A stretch of DNA of 64,000 nucleotides from Aurantimicrobium sp. INA4 (GTDB taxonomy: Bacteria; Actinomycetota; Actinomycetes; Actinomycetales; Microbacteriaceae). Of this stretch, positions 10,174 through 18,753 are shown piece by piece. Numbering within the stretch: position 1 is the stretch's first letter; each line of letters begins with the position of its first letter. Both the position numbers and the translations under genes were made by a program. Location: contig NZ_AP027040.1 in assembly GCF_027924525.1 (NCBI RefSeq), positions 496,001 to 560,000 of the forward strand, in the 5' to 3' direction. Under the pieces are notes generated by a model. The model was not told the origin of the DNA and searched no databases. It worked only from the letters and a program-made list of their open reading frames with translations.

Positions 10174-11229
10174 GTGGACATCGATCTCAGAGTTCTCAAG
10201 CTCATGGAATCAGAGAAGGGTATTCCCTTCGATGAGTTGGTCGAAATTATCGAAGCAGCCATCCTCACCGCATATCAGAAGCACGTTATTCAGTCGGAGC
10301 CTCGTGTTGCACCTGTGAAGCCTGCTAAGGATGACGACGATGCACCTCGCCCCGCGCGAGTTCCTGTCGAGCTTCCTGAAGCACGCGTTGAACTAGACCG
10401 CAAGACCGGTATTGTCACCATTTACGTTCCAGAAAAGGACGAAGAGGGTGTAGTTATCGGTGAAGCCGTGGCAACTCCAGATGACTTTGGCCGTATCGCA
10501 GCCTTTGCGGCAAAGCAGGTCATTAACCAGCGGCTACGTGACTTAGCTGATGATGCAGTCATTGGTGAATTCAAGGGTCGTGAAGGCGACATTGTTTCGG
10601 GCGTGATTCAGCAGGGACAAAACCCCAAGATGGTATTCATCGATTTGGGCACGGTTGAAGCTGTGATGCCACCTGAAGAGCAGGTTCCTGGTGAGGATTA
10701 CACACACGGAAACCGTATTCGTGTCTACGTCACTGCAGTCAACCGCGGTGCTAAAGGCCCACAGGTAACTGTCTCCCGCACGCACCCTCAGCTCGTGCGC
10801 AAGCTGTTCACCATGGAAGTTCCAGAGATTCAAAGCGGACTAGTTGAAATTGTTGCGCTCGCTCGTGAAGCAGGCCACCGCACCAAGATTGCGGTCAAGG
10901 CAACCGATCCAGCAATCAACGCTAAGGGCGCCTGCATTGGTGAACTGGGTCGTCGTGTCCGCGCGGTGACGGAAGAACTCAACGATGAAAAGATTGACAT
11001 CGTTGATTACTCAGCAGATTTGCCCACCTTCGTGACGAATGCTCTGTCACCTGCAAAGGTGTCCAGCGCATTCATCTTGGATGCGGCTTCTAAGGCAGTT
11101 CGTGCCCTCGTTCCTGACTACCAGCTCTCGCTAGCTATTGGTAAGGAAGGTCAGAACGCTCGCCTGGCAGCGAAGCTCACTGGAGCCAAGATCGACATCC
11201 AGCCTGACTCCGTTATGGACGAAGACTAG
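10174..11229 (+). CDS. nusA: Transcription termination/antitermination factor NusA
   Basis: A 351-residue NusA that binds RNA polymerase and modulates pausing, termination and antitermination. The N-terminal polymerase-binding domain covers about residues 1-125, an S1 domain about 130-200, and two KH domains about 205-345, including the IGKEGQNARLAAKLTGAKID segment. There is no acidic C-terminal repeat, as expected for actinobacteria. The GTG start at 10174 has a strong GAGGAGG box 10 bases upstream. The 107-base leader holds a small GC hairpin (GCGCC-GGGA-GGCGC, 10128-10141) and no ORF. It heads the nusA-ylxR-infB-rbfA operon. Confidence 0.95.
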   Translation: MDIDLRVLKLMESEKGIPFDELVEIIEAAILTAYQKHVIQSEPRVAPVKPAKDDDDAPRPARVPVELPEARVELDRKTGIVTIYVPEKDEEGVVIGEAVATPDDFGRIAAFAAKQVINQRLRDLADDAVIGEFKGREGDIVSGVIQQGQNPKMVFIDLGTVEAVMPPEEQVPGEDYTHGNRIRVYVTAVNRGAKGPQVTVSRTHPQLVRKLFTMEVPEIQSGLVEIVALAREAGHRTKIAVKATDPAINAKGACIGELGRRVRAVTEELNDEKIDIVDYSADLPTFVTNALSPAKVSSAFILDAASKAVRALVPDYQLSLAIGKEGQNARLAAKLTGAKIDIQPDSVMDED

Positions 11230-11276
11230 GCAGTACCGCACGGCGGGACACCCCGCCCAGGCAGTACTGGGGTATC

Positions 11277-11519
11277 ATGGAACCTGTAAGGACGTGCATC
11301 GGCTGCCGTCAACGATCTGAGAAGTCCGCTTTGTTGCGGGTTATCGAAGTTGATGGCCGTGTTGAACCTGATTTATCTGGCTCAGCACCAGGTCGCGGTG
11401 CGTGGCTACACCCCACACCAGAGTGTTGCAATGATGCAGTGAAGCGCCGGGCTTTTGGCCGTGCACTTCGCGCAGAAATTACTAACACTGACACCATCAC
11501 ACAAAGGCTGAACGGCTAA
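11277..11519 (+). CDS. ylxR: YlxR family RNA-binding protein (DUF448)
   Basis: An 80-residue YlxR protein. Family motifs are RTCIGCR at residues 5-11, GRGAWLHP near residue 40 and RRAFGRALR near residue 62. The family is known as a nucleic-acid-binding protein encoded between nusA and infB, and has been linked to RNase P in firmicutes. The start is ATG 11277, 47 bases after nusA. Its TAA stop overlaps the ATG of the first of four mini-ORFs that bridge to infB. Confidence 0.9.
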   Translation: MEPVRTCIGCRQRSEKSALLRVIEVDGRVEPDLSGSAPGRGAWLHPTPECCNDAVKRRAFGRALRAEITNTDTITQRLNG

Positions 11520-11599
11520 TGGAAAACTAATGAGCGGCTCGAAATGAGTACCGTCCGTAAGTAATGGTCTGGTCCTGTTTTACAGGGCTCAGGCCCTAA
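11519..11599 (+). other. Chain of four overlapping mini-ORFs bridging ylxR and infB
   Basis: Four tiny reading frames follow each other, each start overlapping the previous stop. They are MEN (11519-11530), MSGSK (11530-11547), MSTVRK (11544-11564) and MVWSCFTGLRP (11564-11599). The junctions are TAATG, TAATG, ATGA and TAATG, counting the ylxR stop. The last stop is 12 bases before the GTG of infB, whose AGGAG box lies at 11602-11606. A small hairpin AGGGC-TCAG-GCCCT covers 11584-11597. I read this as a possible termination-reinitiation path feeding ribosomes from ylxR into infB; function is inference. Confidence 0.5.
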
Positions 11600-11611
11600 G
11601 ACAGGAGAATT

Positions 11612-14329
11612 GTGGCTGCCAAACCACGCGTACACGAAGTTGCTGCCGAATACGGCATCGACAGCAAGCTTGCTCTAGCCAAGCTGAAAGATCTCGGTGA
11701 GTTCGTTAAGGGACCATCGTCAACAATTGAGCCTCCCGTAGCGCGCAAGCTACGTAATGCCTTAGAGGCAGAGGGCATGAAGCCAGTTCCTGCTGGCGAA
11801 GCTGCACCTGCTGCGAAGAGCGCATCAAAGGCGCCTGCTAAAGCTGCGCCTGCTGCTGAAGCTCCAGCGGCACCTGCTGCGCCCACACCTGGTCCGGCTG
11901 CACCCAAGGCGGAAGAAAAGCCCGCACCTGCACCAGAAGCTCCTCAAACTCCAGCTGCTGATGCACCTGCACCAAAGGCTGCCGGTGGCACACGCCCCGG
12001 AAATAACCCCTTTGCTTCTGCACAGGGCATGGGTACACGCCCTGCCGGCGCACCACGTCCAGGAAACAACCCCTTCGCTTCCGCACAGGGCATGGGAACC
12101 CGCCCCGCAGGTTCGCCTTCCCCCGGAAGTATTCCTCGCCCGATGGCTCCTCGCCCAGGTGGCATGCCACGTCCCGGTGGAGCCGGTGGCGTAGGTCGCC
12201 CCGGTGGTCCAGGTCGTGGAGGCGCAGGTGCCGGTGCTGGATTCCAGCGCCCAGCTGGCGGCGGCGGATTCCGTCAAGGTGCTCCTGGTGGAGCTCCGGG
12301 TGGTGCTGGTGCACCAGCACGCCCTGGTTTCGGCCCTAACCGCCCACCTGCAGGTGGTGGTGGCGGTGGCGGTCGTGGCCGTGGCCCCGGCGGTGGAACC
12401 GCTGGTGCGTTCGGTCGTGGCGGCGGAAAGTCCAAAGCACGTAAGTCGAAGAGAACGAAAAGAGCAGAGTTTGAACTCCGCGAGGCACCTTCGCTTGGTG
12501 GCGTAAGTGTTCCTCGTGGTGATGGCAACACTGTTATTCGTTTGCGCCGCGGTGCATCACTTGCTGACTTTGCTGACAAGATCAATGCAACCCCAGCAAA
12601 CCTGGTAACTGTTCTCTTCCACCTCGGTGAGATGGCAACAGCAACTGAATCAATTGACGAAGCAACTTTCGAAATTCTCGGTGAAGAACTGGGCTTCAAA
12701 ATCCAGATTGTTTCCCCTGAAGAAGAAGACAAGGAACTGCTCGACGCGTTTAACATCGATCTTGAGCAAGAACTTGCTGACGAAAACGATGAAGATCTCG
12801 AGGTGCGTCCCCCTGTTGTGACGGTGATGGGTCACGTTGACCACGGTAAGACTCGTTTGCTCGATGCCATCCGTAAGACCAACGTCATCGCTGGCGAAGC
12901 CGGTGGAATTACTCAGCACATCGGTGCCTACCAGGTTCACGCAAACCATGATGGTGTTGACCGTCTGATTACCTTCATTGACACCCCTGGTCACGAGGCG
13001 TTTACCGCTATGCGTGCTCGTGGTGCGCAGGTAACTGACATCGCAATCCTGGTTGTTGCTGCAGATGACGGCATCATGCCTCAGACCATTGAGGCATTGA
13101 ACCACGCCCAGGCAGCCAATGTGCCTATCGTGGTTGCTGTCAACAAGGTGGACAAGCCTGATGCGAACCCTGCAAAGGTTCGCCAGCAGCTCACTGAGTA
13201 CAACCTCGTAGCCGAAGAATACGGTGGAGACGTCATGTTCGTTGACGTTTCTGCACTCTCTGGTTTGGGTATTACTGAACTTCTGGATGCTGTTCTGCTG
13301 ACCGCAGATGCAGGTCTGGATCTGCGCGCTAACCCCAACAAGGATGCTCGCGGTATCGCCATTGAAGCACGTCTGGACAAGGGACGCGGTGCTGTTGCTA
13401 CCGTGCTCATCGAGTCAGGAACACTTCGCGTGGGTGACGCCATCGTGGCAGGTACTGCCTACGGTCGCGTTCGTGCCATGGTGGATGAGAACGGTACTGC
13501 AGTTGAAGCTGCAACCCCATCACGTCCTGTCCAGGTGCAGGGGCTGTCTTCAGTGCCTCGTGCTGGCGACACCTTCCTGGTTACCGAAGATGACCGTACT
13601 GCTCGTCAGATTGCTGAAAAGCGTGAGGCTGCTGAACGTAATGCTCAGCTGGCTAAGGCTCGTAAGCGCATCTCGCTTGAAGACTTCACCAAGGCTCTTG
13701 AGGATGGCAAGGTTGAATCTCTCAACCTCATTATCAAGGGTGACGTTTCCGGTGCTGTTGAAGCTCTGGAAGAGTCTCTACTCAAGATTGAGGTTGATGA
13801 GAGCGTACAACTACGCATCATCCACCGCGGTGTTGGTGCTGTTACCGAGAGCGATGTCAACCTGGCTACAGTCGACAACGCAGTCATCATCGGCTTCAAC
13901 GTTCGACCTGACACCAAGGCACGCGAGCGTGCTTTGCGTGAAGGTGTTGACATCCGCTTCTACTCGGTCATCTACTCGGCACTGGAAGATATTGAGAACT
14001 CCCTCAAGGGCATGCTCAAGCCAGAGTTTGAAGAAGTTCAGTCCGGTGTTGCAGAGATCCGCGAAATCTTCCGCTCGAGCAAGTTCGGCAACATTGCTGG
14101 ATGTATTGTGCGCAGCGGAACAATTACACGTAACTCGAAGGCACGCGTTATCCGCGAGGGTATCGTTATCGCCGATGGCCTGGCCATCGAGTCTCTGCGT
14201 CGTTTCAAGGACGATGCCACCGAAGTCAAGACTGACTTCGAGTGTGGTATCGGTCTGGGTAAGTACAACGACATCCAAATCGGCGATGAGATCGAGACCA
14301 TCGAACTCAAGGAAAAGCCCCGCGTATAA
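11612..14329 (+). CDS. infB: Translation initiation factor IF-2
   Basis: A 905-residue IF-2, the GTPase that delivers fMet-tRNA to the 30S subunit. An N-terminal IF2N helix domain (about 1-60) is followed by a long Ala/Pro- and then Gly/Pro/Arg-rich linker to about residue 290, typical of actinobacteria. The G domain starts near residue 395: GHVDHGKT at about 406-413, DTPGH near 457 and NKVD near 511. Domains II to IV follow. The linker contains a perfect-pattern 21-residue tandem repeat. The GTG start at 11612 has an AGGAG box at 11602-11606. Transcription continues towards rbfA through a strong hairpin. Confidence 0.96.
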   Translation: MAAKPRVHEVAAEYGIDSKLALAKLKDLGEFVKGPSSTIEPPVARKLRNALEAEGMKPVPAGEAAPAAKSASKAPAKAAPAAEAPAAPAAPTPGPAAPKAEEKPAPAPEAPQTPAADAPAPKAAGGTRPGNNPFASAQGMGTRPAGAPRPGNNPFASAQGMGTRPAGSPSPGSIPRPMAPRPGGMPRPGGAGGVGRPGGPGRGGAGAGAGFQRPAGGGGFRQGAPGGAPGGAGAPARPGFGPNRPPAGGGGGGGRGRGPGGGTAGAFGRGGGKSKARKSKRTKRAEFELREAPSLGGVSVPRGDGNTVIRLRRGASLADFADKINATPANLVTVLFHLGEMATATESIDEATFEILGEELGFKIQIVSPEEEDKELLDAFNIDLEQELADENDEDLEVRPPVVTVMGHVDHGKTRLLDAIRKTNVIAGEAGGITQHIGAYQVHANHDGVDRLITFIDTPGHEAFTAMRARGAQVTDIAILVVAADDGIMPQTIEALNHAQAANVPIVVAVNKVDKPDANPAKVRQQLTEYNLVAEEYGGDVMFVDVSALSGLGITELLDAVLLTADAGLDLRANPNKDARGIAIEARLDKGRGAVATVLIESGTLRVGDAIVAGTAYGRVRAMVDENGTAVEAATPSRPVQVQGLSSVPRAGDTFLVTEDDRTARQIAEKREAAERNAQLAKARKRISLEDFTKALEDGKVESLNLIIKGDVSGAVEALEESLLKIEVDESVQLRIIHRGVGAVTESDVNLATVDNAVIIGFNVRPDTKARERALREGVDIRFYSVIYSALEDIENSLKGMLKPEFEEVQSGVAEIREIFRSSKFGNIAGCIVRSGTITRNSKARVIREGIVIADGLAIESLRRFKDDATEVKTDFECGIGLGKYNDIQIGDEIETIELKEKPRV
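11993..12112 (+). repeat. Tandem repeat inside the infB linker
   Basis: Two in-frame copies of [19 protein letters not shown] lie at 11993-12049 and 12056-12112, with a 63-base (21-residue) period. The peptide is identical while several synonymous bases differ, so protein sequence seems to be the conserved level. It lies in the disordered linker of IF-2. Confidence 0.9.
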
Positions 14330-14338
14330 ATGTGAGAA

Positions 14339-14375
14339 GAGGGGCCTGGTTGAGACACTTTCAACACGGCCCCTC
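14339..14375 (+). promoter_or_regulatory. Strong hairpin between infB and rbfA
   Basis: The arms GAGGGGCC (14339-14346) and GGCCCCTC (14368-14375) form an 8-bp stem. After a 2x2 internal loop it continues as GTTGA (14349-14353) paired with TCAAC (14361-14365). No T-run follows, so it may be an attenuating or processing element rather than a full terminator. It lies 25 bases before the rbfA start. Confidence 0.65.
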
Positions 14376-14399
14376 ATTACTCGCAGGTAAGGGAACATC

Positions 14400-14837
14400 A
14401 TGGTTGATCACGCAAGAGCACGTAAACTCGGCGAACTGATTAAGGTCATCGTCGCTGAAGCACTCGAGCGCGGCATCATTACTGATACGCGTCTCGGTTT
14501 TGTCACCATCACCGACGTGCGCATGACCGGCGACCTGCAACACGCCTCCATCTTCTACACCGTCTATGGCACGGATGAAGAGCGTGAAGAGACTGCTGCA
14601 GCGTTGAAGGCAAACACTGGTCGCATCCGCGGCGAGGTTGGCCGAGGTCTGACTGTTCGTCTTACCCCAACTATTGAATTCATTCTGGATGCACTTCCTG
14701 ACACAGCAAAGTCCATCGATGACTTGCTGGCTAAGGCACATGCGCAAGATGAAGAAGTTGAGGCCCTCGCAAAGAAAGCTCAGTACGCCGGCGAGAAGGA
14801 TCCCTACATCAAACCTCGTGAAGCTGACGAAGCGTAG
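14400..14837 (+). CDS. rbfA: 30S ribosome-binding factor RbfA
   Basis: A 145-residue RbfA, a KH-like protein that matures the 16S rRNA 5' region in the 30S subunit. The body (residues 1-110) has the expected pattern: basic N-terminus DHARARKLGELIK, the FVTITDVRMTGDL strand and the C-terminal TPTIEFILD. An acidic/charged tail extends to residue 145. The ATG has a GGTAAGGGA box upstream. It is the last gene of the nusA operon and is followed at once by a strong terminator. truB, often next, lies 2 kb away beyond a reverse-strand block. Confidence 0.93.
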   Translation: MVDHARARKLGELIKVIVAEALERGIITDTRLGFVTITDVRMTGDLQHASIFYTVYGTDEEREETAAALKANTGRIRGEVGRGLTVRLTPTIEFILDALPDTAKSIDDLLAKAHAQDEEVEALAKKAQYAGEKDPYIKPREADEA

Positions 14838-14842
14838 AAACG

Positions 14843-14880
14843 AATAAAGGCCCAGATTTCTCTGGGCCTTTATTGTTTTT
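14843..14880 (+). terminator. Rho-independent terminator after rbfA (probably bidirectional)
   Basis: A perfect 14-bp stem, AATAAAGGCCCAGA - TTTC - TCTGGGCCTTTATT, is followed on the plus strand by GTTTTT. The A-rich start of the left arm gives T residues on the minus strand as well, so it can also end the convergent mutY/2TM operon. Confidence 0.92.
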
Positions 14881-14886
14881 GGTCTT

Positions 14887-15159
14887 CTACTTTTTCTTCA
14901 GGCGCTCTACTTCAGCATCAATCTGTGAATCAGTTATGATCTTCGGGTTCTTGGAATAGGCGTCAATGCCGGTGAACAGCGCCCCAATACCCATGCCAAA
15001 GATGGCCCATATAGGCCAAAAATATTCTCCGGGTGAGGTGAGGAACCACACTCCGGTGAGGAGAATGGAAACGGCGAGCCATACCCACAGGTATTGCTTG
15101 AAATCGGCCTTTTTCTTCAGTTGTTTGCGAGCAACTTCGCGAAGTTCTTCATCTTTCAT
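14887..15159 (-). CDS. 2TM domain-containing membrane protein
   Basis: A 90-residue protein with a charged N-terminus (about 1-22), two hydrophobic helices (about 24-43 and 47-66) separated by an SPGEYFWP turn, and a charged tail ending in KKK. This layout matches the 2TM domain family (PF13239), small inner-membrane proteins of unknown function. It lies 9 bases downstream of mutY in the same operon. Its role is unknown and it may only be carried along with mutY. Confidence 0.75.
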   Translation of the reverse strand: MKDEELREVARKQLKKKADFKQYLWVWLAVSILLTGVWFLTSPGEYFWPIWAIFGMGIGALFTGIDAYSKNPKIITDSQIDAEVERLKKK

Positions 15160-15168
15160 GACTTCACT

Positions 15169-16029
15169 CTACGCCGGCAGTTGGTAACTGTCATCAGCGA
15201 CAAGCTCGATGAGACCATCTTGCAATAGTCCCGTTATCGCCCGTCCGAGCTGTGCATGATCTGGCCAACATTCCTGAAGCTCTTCTGAGCTGACTGTGTG
15301 TTGCGCTTTCCTCAGAACCGTCATCACAGCACCCCGAGCCTGGCGATCACTACCCTCATACTTTTTCTGCACGGATTTCTTTGGTCCCTCATGTTCGGGA
15401 TAGCCCGCCTTTTTCCATGCACAGGTGTGGGCTATCGGACACACGTCACAGCGAGGATTTCGCGCTGTGCAAACAAGGGCGCCCAGCTCCATGATTCCCG
15501 CGTTGAAAGCTGGAGAGTTATCTGGCGAAGGTAATAGTGCTGTCATTGCCTCAAGGTCTCGTTTGGTTGAGGGTGGTCCTTGATCAGCGTTTCCTTGATT
15601 GTGACGGGCAATAACGCGGCGAATGTTGGTATCCACCACAGGTTCGTGTGCACCGAAAGCAAAGACTGCTACTGCTCGCGCGGTGTAGGGTCCGACGCCT
15701 GGGAGAGAGAGTAAGTCCTCAACATTACGGGGGACTTCACCGTTGAACTTCTCCACAATCGTGACAGCACACTGGTGTAACCACAGTGCCCTGCGGGGAT
15801 AGCCGAGATTCGCCCATGCTCGCACAGCATCACCAGACGGTGATGCCGCGAGCGCTGCCGGGGTTGGCCAACGTGTGAGGAATTCCTCCAGCTTGGGAAT
15901 GACACGAGCTACAGGGGTTTGCTGAAGCATAAATTCTGAGACCAGTGAACCCCATGGGGTGAAACCGGGCTGGCGCCAGGGAAGATCTCTGCCCTCGGCC
16001 TCAAACCAGTCAATAATCTCTTGCTGCAC
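15169..16029 (-). CDS. mutY: A/G-specific adenine glycosylase MutY
   Basis: A 286-residue HhH-GPD DNA glycosylase that removes adenine mispaired with 8-oxoguanine. The N-terminal LPWR motif, the EFMLQQT catalytic region (near residue 33) and the helix-hairpin-helix LLSLPGVGPYTARAV (near residue 105) are present. The [4Fe-4S] cysteines have the C-x6-C-x2-C-x5-C spacing (near 192-208). The C-terminal NUDIX-like 8-oxoG recognition domain of E. coli MutY is absent or very short, as in many actinobacterial homologues. The start is GTG 16029. It is co-directional with the carotenoid gene 21 bases upstream. Confidence 0.92.
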   Translation of the reverse strand: MQQEIIDWFEAEGRDLPWRQPGFTPWGSLVSEFMLQQTPVARVIPKLEEFLTRWPTPAALAASPSGDAVRAWANLGYPRRALWLHQCAVTIVEKFNGEVPRNVEDLLSLPGVGPYTARAVAVFAFGAHEPVVDTNIRRVIARHNQGNADQGPPSTKRDLEAMTALLPSPDNSPAFNAGIMELGALVCTARNPRCDVCPIAHTCAWKKAGYPEHEGPKKSVQKKYEGSDRQARGAVMTVLRKAQHTVSSEELQECWPDHAQLGRAITGLLQDGLIELVADDSYQLPA

Positions 16030-16050
16030 GCGCTCCAGCGTAGAGGGTTT

Positions 16051-16899
16051 TTAGCCGCTTTGAGCTTTGATGTTCCGCAAACTCAACAGTGCGGCAAGCC
16101 ACAACGGCACGACGGCAAAGAGGGCAACACCAACCATGGCATCAGCAATCACAAGTGCATCATGGTCAAAGGCAGAACCTTGAACCAGCGGCGTCAACGC
16201 AATAGTGAAGGGGAATGTTCCATAGAGCAAGACGCCTTGCAGCCAGAATCCTCGAGGTTTGGGTTCGGCTATGGTGGCCAGTGCTTTTGTGCGATTGAGC
16301 ATTGCCTGAATAATCAACAGGAATACCAAGGTTTCGAAGAACCATCCAAAGAAGTTGTGAATGGGAACGCCAAAGTAGGAACCGCCATCTCGCCAAATCC
16401 ACTGTTGTAGCACGGTGGCATGCCAGGGATCACTTGCCAGATCCAGAAGTGTCATAGCAAAGGCTGCCATGGCGGATACTCCCACGAGAAGCCACCCTCT
16501 GGCGGCTGTCGTCAGGACGCCACCGATTGATCTGGCCACCATGAGTGCGGCATATGCCATGGCGAAGTATTGGAATTGGATAAGCGGAGGAACGCCCAAC
16601 AGGAGGGGACCCAGAGGCCCATCCGGGTAGTAGTAGTTTCCAAAAACTAATCCAGTGGCAACACCAATTGCTTCACCGGTGAAGCTCACGAGCACAACAG
16701 CAAGAAATGAAAGCCAGGCTGTTGCAGCGCCGGCCCAGCGGATGAAATGCCACAGCGAAAAAATGACGGGCATAAACCCCACGACCAGTGTGATGCTTCC
16801 CGGGGTGCCCGCGGGGACAAAAGCTGCCGCGAAGGAGAGCGCAAGAAGAATCCAGAGGCCACGTGAGCCGCGAATTGTGGAACGAGTTGCTGAGGTCAT
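16051..16899 (-). CDS. Carotenoid biosynthesis protein (CruF/DUF422-like membrane protein)
   Basis: About 282 residues with 7-8 hydrophobic segments. The motifs DLASDPWHA near residue 173 and GSYFGVPIHNFFGWF near 193 match the DUF422 family (PF04240), which includes CruF and the bisanhydrobacterioruberin hydratase. The family adds water to carotenoid end groups. C50 or hydroxylated carotenoids are known in Microbacteriaceae, so a pigment role is likely, but the exact reaction is inference. ATG 16899 is used here; a GTG at 16935 with an AGGGA box would add 12 residues. No crt genes lie alongside; mutY follows by 21 bases. Confidence 0.78.
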   Translation of the reverse strand: MTSATRSTIRGSRGLWILLALSFAAAFVPAGTPGSITLVVGFMPVIFSLWHFIRWAGAATAWLSFLAVVLVSFTGEAIGVATGLVFGNYYYPDGPLGPLLLGVPPLIQFQYFAMAYAALMVARSIGGVLTTAARGWLLVGVSAMAAFAMTLLDLASDPWHATVLQQWIWRDGGSYFGVPIHNFFGWFFETLVFLLIIQAMLNRTKALATIAEPKPRGFWLQGVLLYGTFPFTIALTPLVQGSAFDHDALVIADAMVGVALFAVVPLWLAALLSLRNIKAQSG

Positions 16900-16998
16900 A
16901 GTGTTCCAGCCTTGTTGGGGGTGAAGTTGATTCACTCTATCCCTGAATGAGGGTTAAGCTCTGACTTTTTACCAGGTCACAACTGGGATAATTGACCC

Positions 16999-17934
16999 AT
17001 GCCATCCACATCGGCTTCCGCCCCCAACAGCATCTTGTTAGTCGACAAGCCTCAAGGTTTCACCAGTCATGATGCGGTTGCTCGTGTTCGCCGCTTAGCC
17101 GGGACTCGAAAGGTCGGCCATGCGGGAACGTTAGATCCCATGGCTACCGGACTACTCATCATGGGGCTTGGTCCCTCTACTCGGCTTCTGACTTACATCG
17201 TCGGTCTGAGTAAGGAATATTTAGCCACCATTCGCTTGGGTTCCTCTAGCACTACAGACGATGCCGAAGGGGAGCTTCTCGGCTTTGCCCCGCAGGCTCA
17301 ACTGAGCAAGGTCACCGAGGAAGAAATTCTTGCCGGAGTTCACTCGCTAACCGGAGAAATTGAGCAGGTACCTAGTTCGGTCAGTGCGATCAAAGTTAAC
17401 GGAAAACGCGCCTATGACCTTGCCCGCGCAGGGGAGAGTGTTGAACTTAAGGCTCGTCAAGTCACGATCTACTCCTTCGAAGTCAACAACATTGAGTTCG
17501 GCCAAGATGACGCTGGGAACGGTTTCATCGATGTTCAGGTTCGAGTCGAATGTTCCTCAGGAACATATATTCGTGCCCTTGCTCGTGACCTTGGTTTCAA
17601 GTTGGGAGTCGGGGGGCATCTCACAGCGTTGCGCAGAACGCGCATCGGTGACTTCCACGTGATGGATGCTGTCGATATTGAGATGATGGAAGGTGCTCCG
17701 CGGTTACAGAAGCCTTCCGATGTTGCACGAAGGATTTTTCCCGCAATTGACCTGAATGAGACCCAAGCTCTCGAACTGAGCCAAGGAAAGAGAGTTCTTC
17801 TTGAAGGCTACCCAGATAGTGCAGAGCCGGTCGCAGCGATAGGCCCACAAGATAGGCTGATTGGGCTGATTACGGTGAAGAAAAACCTCTCCCGCGTTGT
17901 CGTCAATTTCCCTACCGAAACGGAAAGTTCCTAG
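16999..17934 (+). CDS. truB: tRNA pseudouridine(55) synthase TruB
   Basis: A 311-residue pseudouridine synthase that modifies U55 in the T loop of tRNAs. The catalytic region is KVGHAGTLDPMATGLL near residue 45, with the active-site Asp in TLDP. The VDKPQGFTSHD motif lies near residue 14. The C-terminal portion resembles a short PUA-like domain. ATG 16999 starts a forward cluster: the next gene begins 3 bases after the stop, so truB, two membrane proteins, ribF and the amidase probably form one operon. Confidence 0.93.
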   Translation: MPSTSASAPNSILLVDKPQGFTSHDAVARVRRLAGTRKVGHAGTLDPMATGLLIMGLGPSTRLLTYIVGLSKEYLATIRLGSSSTTDDAEGELLGFAPQAQLSKVTEEEILAGVHSLTGEIEQVPSSVSAIKVNGKRAYDLARAGESVELKARQVTIYSFEVNNIEFGQDDAGNGFIDVQVRVECSSGTYIRALARDLGFKLGVGGHLTALRRTRIGDFHVMDAVDIEMMEGAPRLQKPSDVARRIFPAIDLNETQALELSQGKRVLLEGYPDSAEPVAAIGPQDRLIGLITVKKNLSRVVVNFPTETESS

Positions 17935-17937
17935 GTC

Positions 17938-18306
17938 ATGATCGACTGGTTTACTGCTCTGCAAATTGGTGTTGCAGTCACTGGAGGCCTTTTAGCTGTT
18001 GCTTTGGGCGCGATTGGTCGGAGGCCAAGTGACCTCACCATGGCATTTGCTGGTGTGGTTGCACTCCTGCTTATCGTCCAGCTGGCTGTCACCATTGCTT
18101 CCCCTCTAATGGGAAATGAGCCAACAGGTAGTTTGTTTGAGTTTTACATTTACCTCATCAGCGCGATCTTTATTCCGATTGCAACAGGCTTCTGGGCGCT
18201 CATTGATCGCAGCCGGTGGAGCACCATTATTTTGGGTGTTGGCCAGTTGGCCGTGGCCATCATGCTTTATCGCATGGGCCAGATCTGGTTTATTCAGGTT
18301 GCCTAG
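17938..18306 (+). CDS. Four-helix membrane protein of unknown function
   Basis: A 122-residue protein with four hydrophobic segments at about residues 5-24, 36-56, 70-89 and 95-115. There are no recognisable catalytic motifs. It starts 3 bases after truB and is followed 24 bases later by a second small membrane protein, so the two may work together. I do not recognise a named family; it resembles the conserved integral membrane proteins often found between truB and ribF in this family. Confidence 0.7.
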   Translation: MIDWFTALQIGVAVTGGLLAVALGAIGRRPSDLTMAFAGVVALLLIVQLAVTIASPLMGNEPTGSLFEFYIYLISAIFIPIATGFWALIDRSRWSTIILGVGQLAVAIMLYRMGQIWFIQVA

Positions 18307-18330
18307 GCGCAAACTAGACTCATTCACGAC

Positions 18331-18753
18331 ATGACTGACCACACCACCCCCCAGCAGGCTGACCGTCGCTCAGGTGTTGGGCGCATCCTTATCGCGATTT
18401 ATATCGTGTTGGCATTGGCTGCCACCGGGCGTTCGGTTTATCAACTCATTGAAAAGTTTGAGCAAGCTCCGCTTGCCTACTCACTGTCTGCAGTGGCTGC
18501 AGTTGTGTATATTTTTGCCACCATTGCGCTGATTGCTCCGGGACCAATCTGGTATTCGGTAGCTAAGTGGACTATAGGTTTTGAACTCACCGGCGTCATC
18601 GTGGTGGGAATGCTCAGCCTGGTGATGCCAGAGATTTTTGCTCACCCCACGGTGTGGTCATACTTTGGCGCTGGATACCTCTTTGTTCCTCTGGTCATGC
18701 CCATCTGGGGTCTGTTGTGGCTGCGCAAGCACCCTGAGAAGGTAGCTCGATAA
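18331..18753 (+). CDS. Membrane protein of unknown function
   Basis: A 140-residue protein with a polar N-terminus of about 15 residues and four hydrophobic segments (about 17-36, 48-70, 80-100 and 108-130). It ends in a basic RKHPEKVAR tail. Its TAA stop shares a base with the ATG of ribF (TAATG), so translation of ribF is likely coupled to it. No motif indicates a function. The pairing with the preceding four-helix protein suggests a two-component membrane complex, but that is only an inference. Confidence 0.7.
   Translation: MTDHTTPQQADRRSGVGRILIAIYIVLALAATGRSVYQLIEKFEQAPLAYSLSAVAAVVYIFATIALIAPGPIWYSVAKWTIGFELTGVIVVGMLSLVMPEIFAHPTVWSYFGAGYLFVPLVMPIWGLLWLRKHPEKVAR

Noticed and set aside
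11993..12112. CRISPR-like repeat
   Set aside because: Two in-frame copies inside infB with a 6-base gap; no spacers and no cas genes.
11825..12756. Several long open frames antisense to the Gly/Pro/Ala-rich part of infB
   Set aside because: They arise from the skewed codon composition of the IF-2 linker. They lack ribosome-binding sites and recognisable domains, and infB itself is certain.
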